A stretch of 64,000 nt of DNA. It comes from Nostoc foliaceum FACHB-393. Lineage in GTDB: Bacteria > Cyanobacteriota > Cyanobacteriia > Cyanobacteriales > Nostocaceae. The position numbers and the translations under genes were made by a program. Below are positions 1 to 6,346 of this stretch, piece by piece (positions within the stretch are counted from its first letter, which is position 1; every line of letters starts with the position of its first letter). The stretch lies in the NCBI RefSeq assembly GCF_014698505.1, contig NZ_JACJTD010000018.1, forward strand, positions 1 through 64,000, given 5' to 3'. Under the pieces are notes generated by a model, which saw only the letters and a list, made by a program, of their open reading frames with translations, searched no databases and was not told the origin of the DNA.

Positions 1-66
1 GTTTTCTGGCGCTGGCATGTTTCTATCCCGCTTGTGATCTGGGTTTCCGACTCTTGGATTTCCCAT
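1..66 (-). CDS. Start of an unidentified small protein, running off the window
   Basis: An open frame begins with ATG at 66 and reads leftward past the window edge. The visible 22 residues begin MGNPRVGNPDHKRDRN and are hydrophilic and rich in Asn, Pro and Arg. I do not recognise the family. It starts 33 bp after the stop of the short frame at 99-236 on the same strand, so the two may have been one transcript or parts of one decayed locus. It lies in the cargo part of the CAST. It could equally be a chance frame. Confidence 0.25.
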   Translation of the reverse strand, partial: MGNPRVGNPDHKRDRNMPAPEN

Positions 67-98
67 CGTTTTTTCCCTTGATGCACCTGTTGACAAGC

Positions 99-236
99 TT
101 ACCTTTTTCTTAAGTTGTCACCAATAGAGAGAGGACGCAAGCGAATAACATCTTGATTCTCGGCAGGTAATACAACCCACTGCCGATTGCGACAACTAAC
201 TATAGAGCCTGGTGTGGGGTTTAACGTTTCCGTCAT
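99..236 (-). pseudogene. Short N-terminal fragment resembling large SNF2-type helicases
   Basis: This 45-residue frame starts at 236 (MTETLNPTPGSIVSCR) and ends at a TAA at 99-101. The pattern 'PGS-V-CR-R-WVVLP-ENQDVIRLRPLS' resembles the N-terminus of large helicases of the DrmD/SNF2 type found in phage-defence loci, as far as I remember that family. The intact proteins are around a thousand residues long, so this would be only a relic. The frame stops directly after the RLRPL segment with no helicase motif. It sits in the cargo part of the CAST, where defence genes are common. The family call is memory-based; that it is a short frame followed by a stop is seen directly. A genuine 45-residue protein is possible but less likely. 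Confidence 0.4.
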
Positions 237-676
237 CGTTTCTCTGTATTTAAAAGTAGGCAGCAAAGGATAGGCAGTAAGGATTAATTTCTTACTACCT
301 GCCCTCTCTAAAGTGCCAATAAATATTATTTGTAATGTTTAATCGGTAACTAAATTACCTCGTAAAATTACGATTAATATATAAAGTTCAGTACATATCT
401 TTAATAATGCAATTTGAGACAAACCACCTCAGCAGCATTACGGTAAAGCAAGAGGTGTCGTATCCAAGGTAATTTTCTAATTGCTGGGTTTCTTGTGAGC
501 AAATTCAATTTACGCTTGTGCTGACACAACACACCGCATTTTAAAAAGCGATCGCTTTAAGAAAAAAAATGCGTAGGCGTAGCCGTCGTAGACATCGCCT
601 GCGCTGTTCAACAATTACAGCCAAGTTCTTAGCTAAAGCTTACACAAGTAAAAGGCGATCGCTTTCCACAATCCTG
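237..676. other. Cargo-region stretch without a recognisable gene
   Basis: This 440 bp AT-rich stretch has no long frame. It holds a HIP1-centred inverted repeat (AAAAAGCGATCGCTTT, 543-559) and, at 571-598, a dispersed cyanobacterial repeat whose inverted copy occurs at 16975-17008. Another HIP1 site is at about 655. It probably contains the terminator region of the RHH regulator to its right and decayed cargo. Confidence 0.5.
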
Positions 677-838
677 CTACTTTTCATCAGTAGCGGACTC
701 TTTCTTTTTTAACCAATCTCTAATCGCCTCCTCCAAAGCCGCAGTCTGGGTCAATTCCAGACGCGCACAGGCAATTTCAAAAGCGATTTTTAAGTCTTTA
801 GGGAGTCTACCCCGAACTTCTCTAGTTTCTTCTGCCAT
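677..838 (-). CDS. Ribbon-helix-helix (Arc-like) small regulator divergent from cas12k
   Basis: This 53-residue protein begins MAEETREVRGRLPKDLK and ends at a TAG at 677-679. It is a probable DNA-binding repressor. The layout fits an RHH fold: a short basic beta strand (residues 6-13, REVRGRLP), then two helices (about 14-28 and 31-45), then a charged tail. It is transcribed away from cas12k across a 163 bp gap. V-K CASTs commonly carry a small regulator here, of the MerR-like CvkR type or an Arc-like type, that represses cas12k. By position and fold this is the Arc-like kind. The likely operator is the repeated motif at 901-930. The frame is intact even though cas12k is not. The exact target is inferred. 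Confidence 0.75.
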   Translation of the reverse strand: MAEETREVRGRLPKDLKIAFEIACARLELTQTAALEEAIRDWLKKKESATDEK

Positions 839-900
839 CCTAATTTGAAGCCAAAGCTTGCGGCTTTCATTTTTGCACAGCCTCTCAGTAAAAAAAACAT

Positions 901-936
901 TTGCGGAATTGCGCTATTGCGGAATTCCGCTATAAT
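901..936 (+). promoter_or_regulatory. cas12k promoter with repeated operator-like motif
   Basis: A perfect -10 box TATAAT lies at 931-936, with a possible -35 TTGCGC at 909-914 and a 16 bp spacer. The motif TTGCGGAATT occurs at 901-910 and again at 917-926. The second copy extends into the perfect palindrome GCGGAATTCCGC (919-930), which lies in the spacer directly before the -10. This arrangement is expected for a repressor site. The adjacent RHH protein is the obvious candidate, which is inference. Confidence 0.6.
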
Positions 937-1001
937 ATTAAAAGTAAAAAAACAATTAACAATCCTGTCAGTGTTACCCAATCCACAAAGTTGAGGACAC
1001 C

Positions 1002-1878
1002 ATGAGCGTTATTACAATTCAATGTCGCTTGGTTGCCAGGTGAAAAAAAAGGTGAAGTCTGGAAAGTAAATCAGCTAAATCTCTACTGCTCTTTAGATAC
1101 TCGGATGTGGACTACTGAAGGAACTCAACAAGTGGTTGAAGAGAAAGTCACCAGAATTACCAACACTTTAACGAAGGTAAAACAGAAAGCTGACCTCAAA
1201 GATAAACAGCAGGCTTTTATCACTCGTCAGCAATCAACGCTAGATCGAATTAATAACCCTTTCCCTCGTCCCAGCAAGCCTAATTATCAAGGTCAACCTT
1301 CAATCCTAGTTGGCGTTAGTTTTGGTCTAAAAAAGCCAGTCACAGTAGCGGTGGTAGATGTTGTTAAAAATGAAGTTCTAGCTTATCGCAGCGTCAAACA
1401 ACTACTTGGTGAAAACTACAATCTTCTCAATCGTCAGCGACAACAACAGCAACGCCTATCTCACGAACGGCACAAAGCTCAGAAACAGAATGCGCCAAAC
1501 TCCTTTGGTGAATCAGAGTTAGGGCAATATATAGATAGATTATTGACTGATGCAATTATTGCGATCGCCAAAACCTATCAAGCAGACAGCATAGTTATCC
1601 CAAAACTCCGCGATATGCGTGAGCAAATCAGTAGCGAAATCCAATCCAGAGCAGAGAAGAAATGTCCTGGTTACAAGGAAGCTCAACAAAAATATGCCAA
1701 AGAATATCGTATGAGCATTCATCGCTGGAGTTACGGTCGATTAATTGAAAGTATTAAATCCCAAGCTGCAAAAGTCGGAATTTCTACTGAAATTGGTACA
1801 CAGCCAATTAAAGGTAGTCCACAAGAAAAGGCGGGAAATTTAGCCGTCTTTGCTTACCAAGAACGTCAAGCCGCTTAA
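1002..1878 (+). pseudogene. cas12k: cas12k (c2c5) with large internal deletion and frame shift
   Basis: Cas12k is the RNA-guided, nuclease-dead target-recognition protein of V-K CASTs, normally about 640 residues. ATG at 1002 gives MSVITIQCRLVA, the N-terminus of Nostocales Cas12k, and then a stop at 1041-1043. From 1027 the +1 frame reads AWLPGEKKGEVWKVNQLN and continues about 283 residues to AYQERQAA at 1878. It covers the C-terminal half with the RuvC-like part, including GVSFGLKKPV, RQQQQRLSHERHKAQK and HRWSYGRLIES. Roughly 340-360 codons between residue 12 and the WLPG motif are missing. The 11 bases GCTTGGTTGCC (1027-1037) encode both the LVA of the N-terminal part and the AWLP of the C-terminal part in different frames, as expected for a deletion between short direct repeats. 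The C-terminal frame has no further stop. A short C-terminal protein could start at TTG 1033, but it lacks the recognition lobe. Confidence 0.9.
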
Positions 1879-1907
1879 ATTTAATTCACTAATCCGAACC
1901 TAAAAAA

Positions 1908-2180
1908 TATAATATTTTTATAACAGCGCCGCAGTTCATGCTTTTTTGAGCCAATGTACTGTGAAAAATCTGGGTTAGTTTGGCGGTTGGAAGACCGTCA
2001 TGCTTTCTGACCCTGGTAGCTGCCCGCTTCTGATGCTGCTGTCGCAAGACAGGATAGGTGCGCTCCCAGCAATAAGGAGTAAGGCTTTTAGCCATAGTCG
2101 TTATTCATAATGGTGTGGATTACCACAGTGGTGGCTACTGAATCACCCCCTTCGTCGGGGGAACCCTCCAAATATTTTTT
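1908..2180 (+). ncRNA. tracrRNA of the V-K CAST
   Basis: The tracrRNA pairs with the crRNA repeat and scaffolds Cas12k. A -10 box TATAAT (1908-1913) with a weak -35 TTCACT (1885-1890, 17 bp spacer) predicts a start near 1920. The sequence then follows known V-K tracrRNAs: CAGCGCCGCAGTTCATGC, later TTTCTGACCCTGGTAGCTGC, then GACAGGATAGGTGCGCTCCC, then GGCTACTGAATCACCCCC and GGGGGAACCCTCC (to 2169). The AACCCTCC part near the 3' end can act as anti-repeat to the GGGTGGGTT of the repeats. All the segments I recognise are present, so the RNA looks intact although the protein gene before it is broken. The 3' boundary is approximate. Confidence 0.85.
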
Positions 2181-2369
2181 TGGCGTGTCAAAGCGGGGGC
2201 AAAATCCCTGGAGTCCCGCCAAAACTTTAAAACCCTTATCCAGTCTTGACTTAACAAACTAGTATGTCAATGCATTTAGTTTTTTAATTTGCAATTCGAG
2301 ACTTTTTAAGCAGACCTGCCAAATTATGTGTATGGAAAGCTTTTATAGCAAGGGTTCTAGACGGGTAGA
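2181..2369 (+). other. Spacer region between tracrRNA and CRISPR array
   Basis: An imperfect inverted repeat, TTTTGGCG and CGCCAAAA, encloses GCGGGGGCAAAATCCCTGGA (about 2177-2224). A similar stem follows the tracrRNA in other V-K loci. It may end tracrRNA transcription. From 2225 to 2369 the sequence is AT-rich and is the likely leader of the array. Confidence 0.5.
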
Positions 2370-2766
2370 GTTTCAACAACCATCCCGGCTAGGGGTGGGT
2401 TGAAAGACAGCTAATTTGCGCTTGGTGGTCGCAATCGCTAAGTTTCAACAACCATCCCGGCTAGGGGTGGGTTGAAAGGTTCTATCTCATCAAATGGATT
2501 ATCTAGAAACTGGTGTTTCAACAACCATCCCGGCTAGGGGTGGGTTGAAAGAATGCATCTTTAGATTTAGGGATTTGACGATAGTAGTTTCAACAACCAT
2601 CCCGGCTAGGGGTGGGTTGAAAGTTGCCATTGCGCTAGTAAATTGGGCATTATTCAGGAGTTTCAACAACCATCCCGGCTAGGGGTGGGTTGAAAGACGG
2701 CTATTCTTGGCTGTATAGTAGTCATTTTAGTTTCAACAACCATCCCGGCTAGGGGTGGGTTGAAAG
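2370..2766 (+). CRISPR. Type V-K CRISPR array, 6 repeats and 5 spacers
   Basis: There are six identical 37 bp repeats, starting GTTTCAACAACC and ending GGGTGGGTTGAAAG, at 2370-2406, 2442-2478, 2515-2551, 2587-2623, 2660-2696 and 2730-2766. The five spacers (2407-2441, 2479-2514, 2552-2586, 2624-2659, 2697-2729) are 35, 36, 35, 36 and 33 bp long. The repeat end GGGTTGAAAG is the V-K signature. No repeat has decayed, which suggests either recent loss of cas12k or continuing use. I found no protospacer for these five within the window by eye. Confidence 0.97.
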
Positions 2767-2849
2767 GCTTAAGTTGAAAAAATAAGCAATAAAAACTATG
2801 TACTCGCATTAACCAGATTTTAAAATGGTTAAAGAGTATAACTAAGTTA

Positions 2850-2882
2850 TTAGGAGGGTTGAAAGGAGCGCTGCGATCGTAC
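2850..2882 (+). CRISPR. Delocalised truncated repeat and homing spacer
   Basis: Eighty-four bases after the last full repeat, a shortened repeat TTAGGAGGGTTGAAAG (2850-2865) keeps the 3' end of the array repeat. The next bases, GAGCGCTGCGATCGTAC (2866-2882), match the tRNA-Ala gene (reverse complement of 3038-3054) at 16 of 17 positions; the mismatch is at spacer position 15. The base triplet before the match on the tRNA strand is GTA, fitting the 5'-GTN PAM of V-K systems. V-K elements are known to use such off-array guides to home to tRNA genes, so this is the guide that probably directed this element here. Confidence 0.88.
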
Positions 2883-2921
2883 AACAGTTGAAGCAGTAAG
2901 TTAAGCAGCGCAAAATTGTAA

Positions 2922-2995
2922 TGACAAATAATTTGTCGATATAGAAATTTTGACAAATATTGTGTCGCCACGGACAAATAATTTGTCGCTCTACA
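2922..2995. repeat. CAST right end with TnsB-like binding sites
   Basis: Three related sites form the end: TGACAAATAATTTGTCG (2922-2938), TGACAAATATTGTGTCG (2951-2967) and GGACAAATAATTTGTCG (2972-2988), followed by the terminal CTCTACA (2989-2995). Each is itself an imperfect palindrome with GACAAAT and TTTGTC arms. Known V-K ends carry the same GACAAATTA and TGTC motifs. The end lies about 59 bp from the PAM of the homing match. Confidence 0.85.
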
Positions 2996-3002
2996 GGACA
3001 AA

Positions 3003-3075
3003 TGGAGAATAACGGATTTGAACCGATGGCCTCTGCGGTGCGATCGCAGCGCTCTACCAACTGAGCTAATTCCCC
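3003..3075 (-). tRNA. tRNA-Ala (anticodon CGC)
   Basis: The 73-base sequence folds as a cloverleaf. The acceptor GGGGAAT pairs with ATTCTCC through the G3-U70 wobble that marks alanine tRNAs. The D arm is GCTCAGTTGGTAGAGCGC. The anticodon stem CTGCG/CGCAG encloses ATCGCAC, giving anticodon CGC. CCA is not encoded. The T stem (ATCGG/CCGTT) has one T-T mismatch at the 50-64 pair. This gene is the target of the CAST homing spacer, and the element inserted seven bases beyond its 3' end. Confidence 0.92.
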
Positions 3076-3140
3076 AAAATCTGTGCTAAGTCAAGAGTAA
3101 TATCACTCATTAACTTAATACACTATCACCATAGAGTATT

Positions 3141-3869
3141 CTAACATTCAGTTACCGATGGTTGAGGCTGTTTTTGAGAATAAACCTTCTGAACCCGTTC
3201 GAGTTCCAAATCACTCAAATAATCAACAGTCCAGTTACAGCAGCGCTGGAGCATATGGAATGGGTAAGTATTGGCTACACCAACAACTTGCATTTGCGAT
3301 CGCTTCGCCGCTTCGATACCTGCTGGAGTATCTTCAATTGCCAGACACTCGTGTGGTTGAAGATTCAATTCTGGATATTCTTTATTTAGACGTTTCACTG
3401 CCAGTAGATAACCATCGGGTTCTGGTTTACTGGTGGTAATGTCATCACCCGCGACGATAATTTTAAAATGTTCAGCCAGTTTAGATCGATGGAGTACCAA
3501 TTCTATTTCTTGGCGAATAGCGCCACTGACTAAACCTAGTTTCAGATTACGCGATCGCACCTGATATATTAAGTCTTCTACACCTGGATATAAAGGCAGT
3601 TTCTCGATTTTCTCTAGTTCCACCACATAGGCTTGGGCTTTGCGGTATAGCAACTGAGTTAAATAGCTTTCGTTAGCGACTCTACCACGATTAGCGAGTA
3701 GTTGCTGAAAACAAGCGCGATCGCTGCGTCCTAGAGAAGCTTGACGCTCATTTACGCGTTGGGGTTGGAGATTTTCTTGAATGAGAATCTCATCTATCAG
3801 TTGCAGGTGGATTGGCTCATCGTTAATGATGACACCATTAAAATCAAAGAGAACTGCCTTTAAACTCAT
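3141..3869 (-). CDS. HAD-superfamily hydrolase, beta-phosphoglucomutase-like
   Basis: The protein has 242 residues and is a probable phosphatase or phosphomutase acting on a small phosphorylated metabolite in the cytoplasm. HAD motif I is at residues 8-13 (FDFNGV), motif II at about 115 (LVSGA), motif III Lys at about 148 (TSKPEP) and motif IV near 178 (AIEDTPAGIEAA). The capped layout and the DTPAGIEAA motif place it in the beta-phosphoglucomutase-like group. The second aspartate of the usual DxD in motif I is Asn (DFN), which normally serves as acid/base, so the activity may differ from a standard phosphatase. The start ATG overlaps the stop of the upstream methyltransferase (ATGA), implying translational coupling. 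Confidence 0.85.
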   Translation of the reverse strand: MSLKAVLFDFNGVIINDEPIHLQLIDEILIQENLQPQRVNERQASLGRSDRACFQQLLANRGRVANESYLTQLLYRKAQAYVVELEKIEKLPLYPGVEDLIYQVRSRNLKLGLVSGAIRQEIELVLHRSKLAEHFKIIVAGDDITTSKPEPDGYLLAVKRLNKEYPELNLQPHECLAIEDTPAGIEAAKRSQMQVVGVANTYPFHMLQRCCNWTVDYLSDLELERVQKVYSQKQPQPSVTEC

Positions 3870-4753
3870 GCCATTATGCCAAATGCTGGAGATCCAAGTC
3901 CCTCCAAATCATTATTATCTATTGATGTGGCAGTATATTGACGGATATTTTCAGTTGCGCTCGGTTTAACGCCGCTAGTTAACTGATGTATCCACCATAC
4001 ATCCTGCGATCGCACAGCTTCAAATCCGGCTGCACCCATATTCGCGTCTACGCTACCAGCAGCATATTCACGAATATATGGCTCTTCAAAAACATCATTG
4101 AGCCATTCTAACTGACGCAGAGTCTTCTGATTCCCATCTAGAATTAATACTTGCCCTCCAGTTACCAGTAACCGGAAGCTTTCCCGCAAAATTGCTAAGG
4201 ACACCGCATCTGGTGTTTCGTGGAATAGCAAAGAAGCTGTTACTAGGTCAAATGTTGCGTCACTCAAACCAGTTTTTTCAGCATTTCCATGTCGCCAGAC
4301 TATATCGAAACCAGCATTTATAGCTTTATCTTCTGCCCTTACAAGCATATAGGGTGATAAATCCAAACCAATAACTTCCGCTTGGGGGAAAGCTTGCTTT
4401 AACATTAAGGTAGTGGAACCTGTACCACAGCCTAAGTCAAGTATGCGTCGTGGTTTTACCTTGACGGCATCAATTAAAGCCTGACGGATAATAGTTTCAT
4501 TCGGTGGCAGAACATATTGCGTAATCGGATCGTAACTAACTGCTGCACCGTAATTGAGATATCCGCCTGTAATACCGTGAAAGTTTTGACTGCTGTAGTA
4601 CGGGGGAATTATCACATCATCTCGTCGATAGCGATCGCACTCTTTCTCCCAGTCAATACTATCAGCGTAACGCTGTAATCCATCTTCATCAATCAAAAGA
4701 CGCACTACAGGGGATAAAAAACGTTCCCAGATTGTATCTTGACGCACTGCCAT
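3866..4753 (-). CDS. Class I SAM-dependent methyltransferase
   Basis: This 295-residue protein has a Rossmann methyltransferase core. Motif I is ILDLGCGTGSTT at about residues 102-113, the acidic residue after strand 2 is in VIGLDLSP (about 124-131), and motif IV is ATFDLVTASLLFHETP (about 163-178). The first 90 residues form an N-terminal region with aromatic patches (YYSSQNFHGITGGYLNYGAA) seen in cyanobacterial relatives of uncertain substrate. It is cotranscribed and overlaps by 4 bp with the HAD hydrolase downstream. The substrate cannot be told from the sequence. Confidence 0.85.
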   Translation of the reverse strand: MAVRQDTIWERFLSPVVRLLIDEDGLQRYADSIDWEKECDRYRRDDVIIPPYYSSQNFHGITGGYLNYGAAVSYDPITQYVLPPNETIIRQALIDAVKVKPRRILDLGCGTGSTTLMLKQAFPQAEVIGLDLSPYMLVRAEDKAINAGFDIVWRHGNAEKTGLSDATFDLVTASLLFHETPDAVSLAILRESFRLLVTGGQVLILDGNQKTLRQLEWLNDVFEEPYIREYAAGSVDANMGAAGFEAVRSQDVWWIHQLTSGVKPSATENIRQYTATSIDNNDLEGLGSPAFGIMA

Positions 4754-5071
4754 ATTGTGTCAGAACTCTAAGGGGCTATTTAAACAGGGTAATTTTCTTT
4801 ACAAATTTTAATACATTTGGAAAATATCTGCTTTCCCTCTGGAGTGAGAGGTTGACGCTTGTAGTTTATTTTGTTACATTTGTAGTATAAAAATATTACT
4901 CCTAAAAGTAGTTCTTCAACTTCACGAAAATTGAGGGAGCCAAATGAAAGACAATACAACATTTAAATTGCTACAACTAACTAGGTAATGGGTTATAAAG
5001 CAGAGCGATAATTATCAGTGCCCTATACCCAATCCAAAAACTAAAATTTAAAATCTAAAATAGAAGAGATT
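4754..5071. other. Divergent intergenic region between methyltransferase and rtcB
   Basis: This is 318 bp of AT-rich DNA between divergent genes and should hold both promoters. The 60-codon minus-strand frame inside it has no family resemblance and is not called. A purine-rich stretch AGAAGAG (5062-5068) precedes the rtcB start closely. No riboswitch or strong hairpin was seen. Confidence 0.5.
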
Positions 5072-6253
5072 ATGCCCTACGAAAAATTAGAAATTACCAC
5101 ACCAGCACCCGTCTTATCTTGGGCAAATCACTCTTTAGACCCAGAAGAAACTAAGATGGCAAAGAATGTGGCATCATTACCATTTGTGTTTAAACACGTG
5201 GCATTAATGCCAGATGTTCACTTAGGAAAAGGTGCCTTAGTGGGTTCTGTAATTGCAACCAAAGAGGCAATTATACCAGCTGCTGTCGGTGTGGATATTG
5301 GTTGTGGTATGAGCGCCATTAAAACAGCATTTACCGCCGAACAACTGGAAGGTAAACTGAAGAAAATCCGCCTGGATATTGAAGCTGCAATTCCTACTGG
5401 ATTCAACGAAAACAAAGACGTTGAAAAATCTGTTATCAACTGGCAACACTGGGATGATTTTAAAGACTTGCATCGCGGCGTGCAAGACCTACAAAGTAAA
5501 GCAATGAAACAGATGGGTTCTCTCGGTGGAGGAAACCATTTTATTGAGGTGTGCCTTGATACAGAGAATCAAGTTTGGCTGATGCTGCATTCTGGTTCAC
5601 GTAACATCGGCAATAAACTGGCCCAGTGTCATATTCACACGGCCAGGGAATTAGCAAAAATGGCAGGTAATAAATTGCCTGACCCTGATTTAGCTCACTT
5701 TGTCGCTGGTACACCAGAATTCCAAGCATATTGGCACGATTTGCAATGGTCACAAGACTATGCGCGTGTCAACCGCGATGTGATGATGGCGCGTTTTAAG
5801 CACATAGTTGAGAAGCATCTGGCAGGTGGGAAGGCAACTAAACCTTTATTACAGGTTAATTGTCATCACAATTACGCCGAAAAAGAAGTGCATTTTGATG
5901 AGGATGTATACGTTACTCGTAAGGGTGCAGTCCGCGCCCAAACTGATGATTATGGGATTATTCCTGGTTCGATGGGGGCAAAATCTTTCATCGTTAAGGG
6001 TAAAGGTAATGCCCACAGTTTCTGTTCTTGTTCCCACGGTGCAGGGCGTTTGATGTCTAGAAATAAGGCAAAGAATGTCTACACACTTGATGATTTAATT
6101 GAGCAAACAAATGGCGTAGAATGCCGCAAAGATGAGGGTGTGCTAGATGAAATTCCTGGTGCTTATAAACCTATAGAACAAGTGATGGCAAATCAAGCAG
6201 ATTTGGTTGAAGTTGTAGCCACACTAAAGCAAGTTCTTTGTGTCAAAGGATAA
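5072..6253 (+). CDS. rtcB: RNA-splicing ligase RtcB
   Basis: RtcB joins RNA 2',3'-cyclic-phosphate or 3'-phosphate ends to 5'-hydroxyl ends with GTP and Mn2+. The protein is 393 residues, within the short end of the bacterial range. Visible family motifs are MPDVHLGKG (46-54), GVDIGCGM (73-80, with metal-binding Asp75 and Cys78), GGGNHFIEV (about 153-161), HSGSRNIG (about 173-180), VNCHHNYAE (about 263) and CSHGAGR (about 322-328), whose His takes the guanylate. Those residues are all present. It is monocistronic: a strong hairpin terminator follows the stop. No archease gene is beside it. Confidence 0.95.
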   Translation: MPYEKLEITTPAPVLSWANHSLDPEETKMAKNVASLPFVFKHVALMPDVHLGKGALVGSVIATKEAIIPAAVGVDIGCGMSAIKTAFTAEQLEGKLKKIRLDIEAAIPTGFNENKDVEKSVINWQHWDDFKDLHRGVQDLQSKAMKQMGSLGGGNHFIEVCLDTENQVWLMLHSGSRNIGNKLAQCHIHTARELAKMAGNKLPDPDLAHFVAGTPEFQAYWHDLQWSQDYARVNRDVMMARFKHIVEKHLAGGKATKPLLQVNCHHNYAEKEVHFDEDVYVTRKGAVRAQTDDYGIIPGSMGAKSFIVKGKGNAHSFCSCSHGAGRLMSRNKAKNVYTLDDLIEQTNGVECRKDEGVLDEIPGAYKPIEQVMANQADLVEVVATLKQVLCVKG

Positions 6254-6255
6254 AT

Positions 6256-6290
6256 AAAAAGGTGGGCACTACCCACCTTTTTTATTTTTT
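6256..6290 (+). terminator. Rho-independent terminator of rtcB
   Basis: The stem AAAAAGGTGGG (6256-6266) pairs with CCCACCTTTTT (6272-6282) around a 5-base loop, followed by more T residues. It starts three bases after the rtcB stop codon. Confidence 0.9.
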
Positions 6291-6346
6291 AAACATAGAG
6301 GTATACTGAGGTAAGTGCAAAGATATTAAAAGCCTAGAGATAATAC

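Larger units (their letters stand above)
1..2995. mobile_element. Right-hand portion of a type V-K CRISPR-associated transposon (CAST)
   Basis: The order of parts is that of type V-K Tn7-like elements: cargo, divergent regulator, cas12k, tracrRNA, CRISPR array, off-array homing spacer, right end, then the target tRNA gene. The end is placed at 2995 because the reverse complement begins TGTAGAGCGACAAATTAT, close to known V-K ends that begin TGTACAGTGACAAATTAT, and because three related inverted sites precede it. The target-site duplication predicted from the flank is GGACA (2996-3000). The left end and tnsB, tnsC and tniQ are not in the window, so the start at 1 is only the window edge. The element is probably defective in its own guide-directed insertion because cas12k is broken. 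Confidence 0.85.

Noticed and set aside
1540..1722. 60-codon minus-strand frame
   Set aside because: It is antisense to the cas12k C-terminal frame, which has clear protein similarity.
1889..2095. 68-codon minus-strand frame
   Set aside because: It lies wholly within the tracrRNA, whose sequence explains the region.
2494..2682. 62-codon frame across the CRISPR array
   Set aside because: Its repeated residues are only the translation of the array repeats.
1..2995. A new kind of CRISPR system distinct from V-K
   Set aside because: Repeat, tracrRNA, Cas12k relic, PAM, spacing and end sites all match the known type V-K CAST, so novelty is in its state of decay, not its type.
4780..4962. 60-codon minus-strand frame beginning MLYCLSFGSLNFREVEE
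   Set aside because: AT-rich composition, no family resemblance and no good ribosome site; too weak to call, though the end LTPEGKQIFSKCIK could be looked up.
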